A stretch of 64,000 nt of DNA from an uncultured Rhizobium sp. (GTDB lineage: Bacteria > Pseudomonadota > Alphaproteobacteria > Rhizobiales > Rhizobiaceae), in contig CAMFHE010000001.1 of assembly GCA_945952045.1 (NCBI GenBank), forward strand, positions 386,041 to 450,040, given 5' to 3'. Positions 24,119 through 32,638 of this stretch are shown here, in pieces. Numbering within the stretch: the stretch's first letter is position 1; each line of letters opens with the position of its first letter. Position numbers and translations under genes: made by a program. The notes beneath the pieces are model-generated. The model worked only from the letters and a program-made list of their open reading frames with translations. It was not told the DNA's origin and did not search any database.

Positions 24119-25315
24119 TCAGGCAAGTCCGTATGCGGGATGGGTCAATGTCTGTTCGATACCGCGCAGTTCCGCAAGTCCCTTGAGGCGGCCGATGGCG
24201 GGATAGCCGGGCTGGGCGCCGCGCGTGAGATCCTCGAGGATCTCCTGGCCATGGTCCGGCCGCATGAAGATGCTGTCGTCGCGCCGGCCTTCCGCCTTGC
24301 GGCGGCGCTCTTCGGCAACAAGCGCGGCAATGACGGCGATCATGTCTGTATTGCCGTCGAGATGCTGGTCCTCGAAGAAGGAGCAGGGGAAGCCCGGGGT
24401 TTCGCGCCTGACATTGCGAAGATGCGCAAAATGAATGCGCGGCGCGAGGCGGCGCACCATCGCCGGCAGATCGTTGTCCGGACGCACGCCGAGCGATCCA
24501 GTGCAGAAGGTCACGCCGTTTGCTGGGCGATCGACCGCATCGAGAACTGTCACGTAGTCCTGCTCGGTCGAGAGGATGCGCGGCAGGCCGAGAAGCGGCC
24601 ATGGCGGATCGTCGCCATGGGCGCAAAGGCGCATGTCGAGTTCATCGGCAACCGGCACGACCTCGGACAGGAAATCGATCAGATTGTTCCGTAGTTTCTC
24701 GACGCCGATACCTTCATAGCGGGCAAGTGCAGTGCGCAATTCATCGATACTGTAGCCATCGGCAGAACCCGGCAGGCCAGCGCCGATATTGCGCGACAGC
24801 ATGGCGATCTTGTCGCCGGTCATCTCGGCAAAGCGCTTGGTGGCGGTCTCGACGAGGTCTTGCGGATAATCCTGTGTGGCATTCCAACGCTGCAGCACAT
24901 GCAGGTCGAAAGCGACGAAATCGACGAGATCGAAGCGCATGGCGCGCGCGCCGGATGGTGTTTCCCAACGCAGATCCGTGCGGGTCCAGTCGAGCACTGG
25001 CATGAAATTGTAGCAGACGGTGGAAATGCCGGCCTTGGCGAGCTGGCGCAGGCTTTCCTTCCAGGCTTCGACATGCGCCTTCCAGTCGCCGGTCATTGTC
25101 TTGATGCTTTCGGAGACCGGGATGCTTTCGACCAGTTCCCATTCCAGGCCGCCGGCGCGCACCTCGTCCTGCCGCTTGCGGATTTCCTCGAAGGTCCAGG
25201 CGGTTCCGGTCGGCACATGGTGGAGGGCGCTGACGATGCCTTCCGCACCGGCCTGGGCCGCGTCGCGCACGCTTACCTTGTCGATCGGGCCGAACCAGCG
25301 CCAGATATGTCTCAT
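24119..25315 (-). CDS. uxuA: Mannonate dehydratase
   Basis: The start at 25315 has AGAGGAAG upstream and yields the typical MRHIWRWFGPID N-terminus; total 398 aa, the normal UxuA length. Family features include GIVSALHHVPTGTAW, WELVESIPVSESIK, a C-terminal GNTDMIAVIAALVAEE and the FMRPDHGQ segment with metal-binding residues. It removes water from D-mannonate to give 2-keto-3-deoxygluconate, using Fe2+ or Mn2+. It is followed at once by UxuB and preceded by the cyclase-family gene. Confidence 0.93.
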   Translation of the reverse strand: MRHIWRWFGPIDKVSVRDAAQAGAEGIVSALHHVPTGTAWTFEEIRKRQDEVRAGGLEWELVESIPVSESIKTMTGDWKAHVEAWKESLRQLAKAGISTVCYNFMPVLDWTRTDLRWETPSGARAMRFDLVDFVAFDLHVLQRWNATQDYPQDLVETATKRFAEMTGDKIAMLSRNIGAGLPGSADGYSIDELRTALARYEGIGVEKLRNNLIDFLSEVVPVADELDMRLCAHGDDPPWPLLGLPRILSTEQDYVTVLDAVDRPANGVTFCTGSLGVRPDNDLPAMVRRLAPRIHFAHLRNVRRETPGFPCSFFEDQHLDGNTDMIAVIAALVAEERRRKAEGRRDDSIFMRPDHGQEILEDLTRGAQPGYPAIGRLKGLAELRGIEQTLTHPAYGLA

Positions 25316-25340
25316 GCTGTCTTCCTCTTGCGGGCCATGG

Positions 25341-26078
25341 TCATGCCAGGGCCGAAACGGTGTTTGACGGGTCGCGCGCCGCAAATGCCGCGATGGCGCG
25401 CAAGGGAGAGCCGGAGCCGCCCGCGATCGGCAACGGCATGGTGATCAGGAACGAGAAGGCCGGAACCTCGCCAAGCCGCGCGAAATTCTCGCCGATCGGC
25501 ACGCCCGCGCCGAGCAGCAGCCTGTGGGCGGGAAAATCCGTGCTGGAAAAGCAATCGAGCGACAGGCAGTCCGACCCGGCGACACGGATGCCGCGCGCAA
25601 GCAGGTATTCGGCGGCCTCGCGCGACAGGCCCGGCCAGTCGCTGAGGAAACGCGGATGATCGGCCGGATCGGCCCAGAAACGGTCCCAGCCGAAATGGAA
25701 GAACACCGCGTCTCCGGCGCGAATTTCGCCATGCGCCGCTTCGAATGCCACGATCCGATCGACGCCAACAGCGTCGTCCGGGCTGCAATCGCGGGCATCG
25801 ATCTTCGCCATGCGGCCGAAGAAGGATTTGAGGCCGATGGCGTCGATGGCGGCGGCGCCCTTGAAGAAATGCAGGGGTGCATCGAAATGCGTGCCTGTGT
25901 GTTCGCTCATGCCAAGGGCATGGTTGCAGGCGAGATCGCCACGATCATAGCTCTCGATGACTTCCTGGCAGAAGAAAGGATGTGTCGGCCAGACGGGAAT
26001 GGCGGGCGATAGCGTATGGGTCAGATCGACCAGTGTCATCTCGCATCCGAAGGTCCGCACCAGCGTGTCGATATCCAT
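25341..26078 (-). CDS. Cyclase/kynurenine-formamidase-family metal hydrolase
   Basis: The 245-aa protein carries the family signature HTGTHFDAPLHF (near residue 60), which supplies zinc or manganese ligands. DLTHTLSPAIPVWP opens the sequence and GSDCLSLD lies in the second half. Members hydrolyse amides or lactones (kynurenine formamidase, isatin hydrolase). Its gene starts 2 bp after the inner-membrane permease gene and precedes uxuA, so it belongs to the operon. A lactonase or ester-opening step on an aldono- or uronolactone would fit the pathway. That role is inferred, not known for this family. Confidence 0.82.
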   Translation of the reverse strand: MDIDTLVRTFGCEMTLVDLTHTLSPAIPVWPTHPFFCQEVIESYDRGDLACNHALGMSEHTGTHFDAPLHFFKGAAAIDAIGLKSFFGRMAKIDARDCSPDDAVGVDRIVAFEAAHGEIRAGDAVFFHFGWDRFWADPADHPRFLSDWPGLSREAAEYLLARGIRVAGSDCLSLDCFSSTDFPAHRLLLGAGVPIGENFARLGEVPAFSFLITMPLPIAGGSGSPLRAIAAFAARDPSNTVSALA

Positions 26079-26079
26079 C

Positions 26080-27015
26080 TCAGGCCGCCTTCGGTCGCGG
26101 CGCCAGCGCCACGATCAGGATGATCAGCGCGCCGGTCAGCACGAAACGCACGCCTGCCTGCATCTGGAAGGTGTTGAGCATCGTCGCCATGAGATTGAAG
26201 AACAGCGCAGCGCCCCATATGCCGACCGCATTGGCCTGGCCGCCGGCAACGCTGGTGCCGCCAAGGACCACCACGGCAATCGCCTCGAGAAGATAGGTAT
26301 CGCCCATGTTCAGCGCTGCGCCGCCCGAGAAGCCGGCGAGCAGAAAACCGGTCAGGGCCGCCGCTATGCCGCAGAACAGGTAGGCCAGAAGCCGCACGCG
26401 GATTACCGGCACCCCGGCCAGGCGAGCCGCCCGTTCGCTCTGGCCGACCGCCAGCAATTGCCGGCCCCAGACGCTGCGGGCAAGGATGAGGGCGACCGCG
26501 ATCGTCAGGAAGATGACGGCGATCGGCATGATACGGATGCCGCCGACCGACCAGAAGGTGAAGGCCGAAAGCGCTGCCGGCGGTTTCAGCGTCGCCTCTC
26601 CGCCGAGATTGAAGGCCAGCGACTGGAAGACGAAGCTCCAGGCAAGGGTGGCGATGATCGGCGGCAGGCGCAGCAACGTAATTGCCAGGAAGTTGGCAAG
26701 CCCCGCGATGGCGCCGACGAGGATGGCGACGGCAAGACCCGGCAGGATCATGCCGTTGCTGCCGCTCATCACCGCCATGGAAAGATAGGCGGCAAGCGTC
26801 AGCACGGAGGGCATGGACAGGTCGATATTGCCGGGACCGGAGGTGATGACCAGCATCTGGCCCGTGCCGACGACCACACTGAATGCCGCAAAGACCAGAG
26901 CCGAGGAAAGCGTCGGCACCGCGCTTGCGAAACCGGAATAGGCGATGATGGCGATCCACATGGCCAGCGCGACGATGAAGCCGTAGGTCCAGGGTTTGAG
27001 CGAGAGGTTGCTCAT
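26080..27015 (-). CDS. Sugar ABC transporter permease (RbsC-like), second
   Basis: The 311-aa protein has about nine or ten membrane segments, with the RbsC-family motifs GPGNIDLSMPSVLTLAAYL and IAVVVLGGTSVAGGQANAVG. Its start overlaps the stop of the previous permease gene by 4 bp. With that permease it forms a heterodimeric channel for the importer whose ATPase and binding protein lie upstream. The cargo is inferred from the catabolic genes to be a hexuronate, aldonate or similar sugar acid. Confidence 0.88.
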   Translation of the reverse strand: MSNLSLKPWTYGFIVALAMWIAIIAYSGFASAVPTLSSALVFAAFSVVVGTGQMLVITSGPGNIDLSMPSVLTLAAYLSMAVMSGSNGMILPGLAVAILVGAIAGLANFLAITLLRLPPIIATLAWSFVFQSLAFNLGGEATLKPPAALSAFTFWSVGGIRIMPIAVIFLTIAVALILARSVWGRQLLAVGQSERAARLAGVPVIRVRLLAYLFCGIAAALTGFLLAGFSGGAALNMGDTYLLEAIAVVVLGGTSVAGGQANAVGIWGAALFFNLMATMLNTFQMQAGVRFVLTGALIILIVALAPRPKAA

Positions 27016-27977
27016 GACTTGTTCTCCGCAAGCAGGATGCGTCCGGCGAGCACCAGGAAAAGGATGCCGCCCTGCGCGCCGATCTGCCAGGTCGGCGGAA
27101 CCTGCAGGAAGCTCAGAAGCGAGCCGGCCAGCGCCAGTGTCAGCGCGCCGACGACGGTGCCGACCGGCGAGACGATGCCGCCGGTAAATGCCCCGCCGCC
27201 GAGAATGACGGCGCCGACGCCGAGTAGCGTATAGGCCGGCGCAATGTTCGGATCGCCTGATGTCGTGAGGCCTGTGAGCGTAATGCCGGCGATAAGGCCG
27301 AGCAGGCCTGCGGCGGCGTAGACGGCGGTTCGGATCCCGGTGATCGACCAGCCGGCGCGCTGGATGGCGCGCGGATTGCCGCCCGCACCTCTCAGCACCG
27401 CGCCATAGGAGGAGCGGCTGATAACGATATGGCCGACAAGCGCTGCCAGCGCGGCAAGGATGACGGGCAGGGGCACGAGGGGCGGGCGCCAGGCCATGAA
27501 GCCGGAAAGCCAGGCGGGTGCTGCGCCCCCCGGCGCTGGCAGGATGATGATCGCCACGCCCAGCCAGATGAACGACATGCCGAGCGAGACGATGATCGAC
27601 GGCAATTGCCGGACATGGATCAGCAGGCCGACAAAAGCATAGACGCCGATGCTTGCCACATAGATCGCCAGCGCCAGCATCGGCGCAGTGTCGAGATAGA
27701 GCGCGGTGACGCAGGTAACGAAACCGACGAAGGAGCCGATCGACAGATCGATATCGCCGAGCATGATGACGAGCATCTGCGCCAGCGCTGCAAACATCAG
27801 CGGCACGGCGAGCTTGAACAAGAGCGTCACGCCGAAATAGCTCATCGCGGCCGGGCGGATCCAGAAGATCACCGCCAGCATGATGACGAGCGCGACAGCG
27901 GGAAGCCCGACCTGCATGGCTGGCGCGAGGCGTTTGCCGATGTCGCGGCCTTGCTGCGGAACGGTGATATCAGCCAT
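27012..27977 (-). CDS. Sugar ABC transporter permease (RbsC-like), first
   Basis: The 321-aa protein has the RbsC-family pattern of hydrophobic segments, MLGDIDLSIGSFVGFVTCV near residue 75, and the late LLGVGAVILGGGAFTGGIVSPVG. Its gene overlaps the ATPase gene by 8 bp and the second permease by 4 bp, showing tight translational coupling. It acts in the inner membrane as one half of the channel. Confidence 0.88.
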   Translation of the reverse strand: MADITVPQQGRDIGKRLAPAMQVGLPAVALVIMLAVIFWIRPAAMSYFGVTLLFKLAVPLMFAALAQMLVIMLGDIDLSIGSFVGFVTCVTALYLDTAPMLALAIYVASIGVYAFVGLLIHVRQLPSIIVSLGMSFIWLGVAIIILPAPGGAAPAWLSGFMAWRPPLVPLPVILAALAALVGHIVISRSSYGAVLRGAGGNPRAIQRAGWSITGIRTAVYAAAGLLGLIAGITLTGLTTSGDPNIAPAYTLLGVGAVILGGGAFTGGIVSPVGTVVGALTLALAGSLLSFLQVPPTWQIGAQGGILFLVLAGRILLAENKS

Positions 27978-29430
27978 TGGCGCCTCCGAACGACGCTTCG
28001 AGAATACGGTTATGGTCGATCTCGTCGCCCGGAACTTCGGCGACCGCCCTGCCGTCGCGGAAAACGTAAAGGCGATCGCAGTTCTTCAGTTCCTCGAATT
28101 CGGTCGTGTACCAGATGAAGGTGCGGCCACGATCGGCTTCCTCGCGGATCAGCCGGTAGACCTCCTGCTTGGTGCCGACATCGACGCCGCGCATGGGGTC
28201 GTCGAGCAGGATGACCTCGCCATCCGATGCCAGCGCACGGGCGAACAGGACCTTCTGCTGGTTGCCGCCGCTCAGCGACAGGATCGGCGTGTCGATCGAG
28301 GGAGCCTTGACCTTGAGGCGCTTAGACCAGCTTTCGGCAAGCGCGCGTGCGGCCGAAGGCGAGACGAAGCCGCCCTTCTGCAGCGCGTTCAGGCTGCGGA
28401 TCGTCAGGTTATCGGCAATCGACCAGAGCGGCATGACGCCTTCGACGCCGCGATCTCCGGCCACGAAGGCGACGGGCACCTTGCGCGTGGCTTCGTAGAT
28501 CGCCCGCAGGCGTTCGCGCTGGCCATGGCCGTCGAGGCCGGCAAAACCGATGATCTCGCCGGCCGAAGCGCGGATCGCCTGATCGGCGCCGTCGATGCCG
28601 GCGTGATTGATGACGAGCGTCTGGCTGCCCTTGCGTTGCGCGGTTGCGCCCTTTTCATGTGGCGCTTCGATGTTGCCCATCATGCCGACGAGGTCGGAAC
28701 GCGTCAGGTCGGCAGCCGGCTGGTCCGCGACAACAGCGCCATCCATCATCACGACGACGCGGTTGCTGACGGCAAGGATCTCGTTCAGCCGGTGGGTGAT
28801 GAGAATGCAGGCGATGCCACGGCCGGCGGCCGTGCGGATATAAGCAAGAAGCTGTTCGGCCGGCCGGTGCCCGAGCGCCGAGGTCGGCTCGTCGAGAATG
28901 ACGCAACTGACCTTGCTATCCGTTTCGGTGAAGGCGCGGGCGATCTCGACCATCTGCCGTTCGCCGATCGAAAGGTCGGCGATCCGGATATCGGGGTCGA
29001 TGCCGTGGCCGGGAAAGATGTCGTCGAGAGCGCGGGTGATCAGGGCGCGCGCCCTTTGCCGCCAGCCGAGGCCGCGCAAGGCGCGGTGGATGATGCTAGT
29101 GTTTTCCGCCGCCGAAAGGTTGGCGCAGAGCGATAGCTCCTGAAAGATACAGCGCAGGCCGTTTGCCTGCGCTTCCGCCGTCCCCCAACGCTCCGCCGGT
29201 CGCCCGGCATAGACGAATGTCCCTTCGGTGCGCTGGAGCGCTCCGGACAACACGTTCATAAGCGTAGACTTGCCCGCGCCGTTGTGGCCGACGAGACCAA
29301 GCACTTCACCGCGCGACAGGGTGAAATCGACGCCGACAAGCGCGTGGACCGCGCCGAAGCTCTTGCGCACCCCGCGGGCCTCGACAAGGAGGCCCGCGGC
29401 GGTGTCCGCGGCTGGTTGGGAGGACAGCAT
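27970..29430 (-). CDS. Sugar ABC transporter ATP-binding protein (RbsA-like, double domain)
   Basis: The 486-aa subunit has two ATPase domains. The first has Walker A GHNGAGKSTLMN, signature LSIGERQMVEIA and Walker B CVILDEPTSAL. The second keeps LSGGNQQKVLFARAL and VILLDDPMRGVDVG, but its Walker A is degenerate (GLDGHGQRERLR), which is normal for carbohydrate class 2 (CUT2) ATPases. It lies 12 bp after the binding-protein gene. Confidence 0.92.
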   Translation of the reverse strand: MLSSQPAADTAAGLLVEARGVRKSFGAVHALVGVDFTLSRGEVLGLVGHNGAGKSTLMNVLSGALQRTEGTFVYAGRPAERWGTAEAQANGLRCIFQELSLCANLSAAENTSIIHRALRGLGWRQRARALITRALDDIFPGHGIDPDIRIADLSIGERQMVEIARAFTETDSKVSCVILDEPTSALGHRPAEQLLAYIRTAAGRGIACILITHRLNEILAVSNRVVVMMDGAVVADQPAADLTRSDLVGMMGNIEAPHEKGATAQRKGSQTLVINHAGIDGADQAIRASAGEIIGFAGLDGHGQRERLRAIYEATRKVPVAFVAGDRGVEGVMPLWSIADNLTIRSLNALQKGGFVSPSAARALAESWSKRLKVKAPSIDTPILSLSGGNQQKVLFARALASDGEVILLDDPMRGVDVGTKQEVYRLIREEADRGRTFIWYTTEFEELKNCDRLYVFRDGRAVAEVPGDEIDHNRILEASFGGANG

Positions 29431-29442
29431 TGGCGGAATGCC

Positions 29443-30519
29443 TTACTTGGGAGCCGGAACCATCGGAAGCGGCTCCTTCTTGACGTTGGCGTCGATGATC
29501 TTGGCAACCAGGTCCTGCGGGTAGTCGGCATTGACGACGCCGCCTTCGGGCACGGTCTTCAGCCAGGCATCGAGATCCTGCTGCTGGATTTGCAACAGCG
29601 GCACTTCGACGAATTTCGGCACGCTCTTGCCGGCCAGCACCTGCTGCGCCACCCAGAATGCCACCTGCGAGACCGATGGCGTCGCGCCGAGCGAGAAGGT
29701 CTCGTAGCCGGTGGCGTCGTGCTCCTGCTTCCAGAGCGCCAGTTCGTCCTGGCGGTTGCCCATGATGATGATCGGCAGCTTCTGGCCGACGGCCTTGAAG
29801 GCTTGTGCAGCGCCATAACCGTCGCCGCCCTGTGTCAGGACGCCATCGATCTGCGGCAATGAGGGCAGGATGCCCGACACTTCCTTCTGGGCGACGGTCG
29901 CCGTCCACTGGCCGTAGACTTCGCCGACCTTCTTGTAGTTGGGATGGGAGGCGAACGCCTTGTTGACGCCTTCGTTCAGGCGCTTGTCGAAGCCATCGCC
30001 GGCCATGCCGCGAATTTCGAGAATATTGGCCGGCTTGTCGCCGAGCTTGCTGGAAATATAGTCCAGTTCCGCCTTGGCATAGGAATCGAGATTGTAGTCG
30101 ACAACATAGGCGCAAGGCTCGGTCACGCCGCTGGCGAAGGCGACGACCACGATGCCGGCATCGCAGGCTTCCTTGATTGCGCCGTTCAGCGCGGTGTCGG
30201 AACCAGCAAGCACGATGATCGCATCATAACCCTGCAGGATGAGGTTCTGGATCTGCGAGGCCTGTTCGGTCACCGAGTTGTTGGAGCTGACGACCGCCGT
30301 TTCGGCGATCTTGCCGTCTGCCTTCGCAGTGGCGCCCATCGACTCGAAGCTTTTGATCATCACCTGGCGGAACGAGTTGCCCGCATAGGAATTGCTGAAG
30401 GCGATCTTCTTGCCGCTGGTGTCGCCGGTTGCGACGCCTTCCTGTGCAGCCGCCGTGCCTGCGATCATGACGCTGGCCAGAAGCGACATTGTAACGGTCT
30501 TGTATCTTCCGAATTGCAT
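29443..30519 (-). CDS. Periplasmic sugar-binding protein of a CUT2 ABC transporter
   Basis: The 358-aa protein has a signal peptide (MQFGRYKTVTMSLLASVMIAGTAAAQ) and a type-1 periplasmic binding fold with KIAFSNSYAGNSFRQVMIKSF, GYDAIIVLAGSDTAL and ILEIRGMAGDGFDKR. GGGAGG precedes the ATG. It is the first gene of the eight-gene operon and faces the FCD regulator gene across a 212-bp gap with a palindrome. The cargo is probably a sugar acid. Confidence 0.88.
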   Translation of the reverse strand: MQFGRYKTVTMSLLASVMIAGTAAAQEGVATGDTSGKKIAFSNSYAGNSFRQVMIKSFESMGATAKADGKIAETAVVSSNNSVTEQASQIQNLILQGYDAIIVLAGSDTALNGAIKEACDAGIVVVAFASGVTEPCAYVVDYNLDSYAKAELDYISSKLGDKPANILEIRGMAGDGFDKRLNEGVNKAFASHPNYKKVGEVYGQWTATVAQKEVSGILPSLPQIDGVLTQGGDGYGAAQAFKAVGQKLPIIIMGNRQDELALWKQEHDATGYETFSLGATPSVSQVAFWVAQQVLAGKSVPKFVEVPLLQIQQQDLDAWLKTVPEGGVVNADYPQDLVAKIIDANVKKEPLPMVPAPK

Positions 30520-30640
30520 GCTGTTATCCTCCCTAATGATAAGATCAGACCGCCATGGCGCTCGCGGTCGATACCATCAGCGGGTGCCGCGCAGCCTCTT
30601 GCAAAGCTGTGGCTCCTCCACCGCGCCTGCTTGGTAAATA

Positions 30641-30660
30641 CATACTACCATGGTAGGATG
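30641..30660. promoter_or_regulatory. Palindromic operator for the uronate/aldonate operon
   Basis: CATACTACCA-TGGTAGGATG is a 20-bp palindrome with only one mismatched pair; its core CTACCATGGTAG is perfect. It lies 122 bp upstream of the binding-protein gene and 72 bp upstream of the divergent FCD regulator gene, the expected place for a shared operator. Confidence 0.65.
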
Positions 30661-30731
30661 TCAATCCGTGATGTAGATTGTCGCCTGAGAATATGCGATG
30701 CCGGTGTCAGAGATTTGGCGGAGGGATAGGG

Positions 30732-31475
30732 ATGCCGATAAAACGAACAAGCCAGACGGGTATGGACGAGGCGCGCCCCACAGTTGCCGCCACATCCCCT
30801 CTGCCGGCCATCAACCCCCGTCTGCCGATTGCTGCCCAGATTTATGAGCGGTTGCGGCGCGCAATCACGACCTTGTCGATGTTGCCCTCGGAAGCGCTCA
30901 GCGAAAAGGAATTGTCGCTACAACTGGGGGTCAGCCGCACGCCTGTGCGCGAGGCGTTGATCCGGCTGGCGGACGAAGGCCTGATCGACATCCTGCCGCA
31001 GCGGGGCAGTTTCGTTGCGCCGATCCGCTTGCGAGACGTCGAAGAGGCGCAATTCATTCGCGAATCCCTGGAGGTGGCGGTGAGCAAGCGTCTGGCGGGC
31101 GGTTGCTCGAAACGGTTTCTCACCGAAATCAAAAGCAACCTCTACGATCAGGAAAAGGCTGTGAATGCCGAGGCGCTCGACCTGTTTCTCGAACTCGACG
31201 AAGCCTTTCACAAGAGTTTTTGCGACGAGGCCGGCTTGTCGAAAAGCTGGCGCGTCATCCAGGCGGTGAAGTTGCAGATGGACCGGGTGCGCTATCTCAG
31301 CCTGCCGGATCTCGGGCATTTGCGCGTCCTGCTGGCGCAGCATCGCTCCATCGTCGATGCGATAGAGGCGGGCGATGCAGAGAGAGCCGGCAATGACATG
31401 GCCGCGCATCTGCGCGAGGTGCTGCAGACCGCTCGCAAACTCAGCGAACAGCGCCGCGACCTCGTCGAAAGCTGA
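30732..31475 (+). CDS. GntR-family transcriptional regulator (FCD/FadR subfamily)
   Basis: The ATG at 30732 follows GGAGGGATAGGG and gives 247 aa; an upstream in-frame start at 30678 lacks an SD. The N-terminal winged helix includes ALSEKELSLQLGVSRTPVREALIRLADEGLIDILPQRGSFVAP. The C-terminal FCD domain has the metal or effector ligands in ELDEAFHKSF and the helix LAQHRSIVDAIEAGD with its conserved His. UxuR, ExuR and LgoR regulators of hexuronate use belong to this subfamily, which agrees with the divergent operon. It probably represses that operon and itself through the palindrome at 30641-30660. Confidence 0.88.
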   Translation: MPIKRTSQTGMDEARPTVAATSPLPAINPRLPIAAQIYERLRRAITTLSMLPSEALSEKELSLQLGVSRTPVREALIRLADEGLIDILPQRGSFVAPIRLRDVEEAQFIRESLEVAVSKRLAGGCSKRFLTEIKSNLYDQEKAVNAEALDLFLELDEAFHKSFCDEAGLSKSWRVIQAVKLQMDRVRYLSLPDLGHLRVLLAQHRSIVDAIEAGDAERAGNDMAAHLREVLQTARKLSEQRRDLVES

Positions 31476-31506
31476 TCGCGGCAATTGCATTTGCCATGGT
31501 AGAATT

Positions 31507-32484
31507 TCAGGCGCGGAGCGGAACCGCGCCGGAAAATGTCGCTTCGCGGGCCGAGTGCCGAAGATCGCTTGGGCGCAGGCCGTAATGCTTGCGGAAGGCG
31601 CGGCTGAAATAGGCGGGATCGTCAAAACCGAAATCGAAGGCGAGCTGGGTGATCGAGGTGGTGGCTTCACGCAGCATCAGGGCGTCCTTCGCGGCATCCA
31701 GCCGTCGTTCGAGCAGATAGCGGGAAAAGGTCGTGCCCGTGCGCTGGAACAGCTTCTGGATCGCCCGGGCCGAAACGCCTTGCTGGCGCGCGGCATCGTC
31801 AATGCAAAAGCCGCTGTCTGAGAGATTGGCGGCGATGGCAGCCTTGACCGAGGTCAGCCTGTCGGGGGCAATGGCGCGCGAGGCGTCTGCCGCCAGTTCC
31901 GCGACCAGCACCGGCAGGAGCTGGTAGAAGTGGCGCACCATCATGTCGGCATGGCTGTCGCTTTGGCGCTGTTGCTGCAGCATGTATCCGGCATAGGTGA
32001 TCAGCAGCTGCAGCGGCAGGCAATCATGCGAGATCGGCCGCATGAGGATTGCCGAAATCTGCCTGGCCGGCATGTCGAGCACATGCGCCGGCAGATAGGC
32101 GCAGTCGAGACGCCCGCCTTGCGGCAAGGTGATCGTCAGCGGTGAATCCGCTGTCAGGAAGACGACGTCGGCGGCTTTCGCCTCGACGCGGCGCTGCCGT
32201 TGCTCGATCGTCATCGGGCTTTCCATGGCGCGCATGATGACGAGGCCGGAATCGGCCAATCCACTTGTCCAGAAGCGTACCGGCATCTCCGGCAAATAAA
32301 GCGTCGTCAGCGAAAGGCCGAGGCGGGCGAAAAACAGGCCGGACGTGCCGGCAAGCGCCGTTTCGGATTCGACCTCAATGCTGCCGAGCATTTCTTTCAG
32401 CACGAATCGCCACAACTCTTTCGGGTCGTCTGCGCCCGTATGCGCGCCGAACTTGAGCGGGGTGATCTCCCGGATACGCTGCAC
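31507..32484 (-). CDS. AraC-family transcriptional activator
   Basis: GTG start with AGGAAGG about 10 bp upstream; 325 aa. The C-terminal 100 residues hold two helix-turn-helix units (CIDDAARQQGVSARAIQKLFQRTGTTFSRYLLERRL and SITQLAFDFGFDDPAYFSRAFRKHYG). The N-terminal 190 residues resemble the AraC-binding-like ligand domain of single-domain activators. It is divergent from a TonB-dependent receptor and an RhtX-type permease. AraC proteins beside such genes (as RhrA in rhizobactin use) usually activate uptake when the ferric siderophore is present, so the same role is inferred here. Confidence 0.87.
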   Translation of the reverse strand: MQRIREITPLKFGAHTGADDPKELWRFVLKEMLGSIEVESETALAGTSGLFFARLGLSLTTLYLPEMPVRFWTSGLADSGLVIMRAMESPMTIEQRQRRVEAKAADVVFLTADSPLTITLPQGGRLDCAYLPAHVLDMPARQISAILMRPISHDCLPLQLLITYAGYMLQQQRQSDSHADMMVRHFYQLLPVLVAELAADASRAIAPDRLTSVKAAIAANLSDSGFCIDDAARQQGVSARAIQKLFQRTGTTFSRYLLERRLDAAKDALMLREATTSITQLAFDFGFDDPAYFSRAFRKHYGLRPSDLRHSAREATFSGAVPLRA

Positions 32485-32638
32485 TGTGTAAAAACCTTCC
32501 TAGGTTCGTTTTCGTCCAAGTCCTGTTCGCTGCAATCTGTGCAGGCCGACCGGTGCTTCTATAAACATGACTAAATTCATCTTGTTTGACAACCGCCCGT
32601 GACAGGTGCGGCCGATCTGCGATTTTGGGGGTATATTC

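Noticed and set aside
32582-32592. TTGTTTGACAA upstream of the TonB-dependent receptor gene, resembling the TTGTCAGACAA operator
   Set aside because: It matches only the TTGT-N3-ACAA shell (eight fixed bases), which is expected by chance about once in a window this size, and its target genes have no link to the Amadori-type locus.
32485-32638. Possible Fur, Irr or RirA box before the TonB-dependent receptor
   Set aside because: TGA and TCA elements occur (TGACTAAATTCA), but the spacing is 6 rather than the 9 usual for RirA-type boxes, and no Irr-like sequence was seen.
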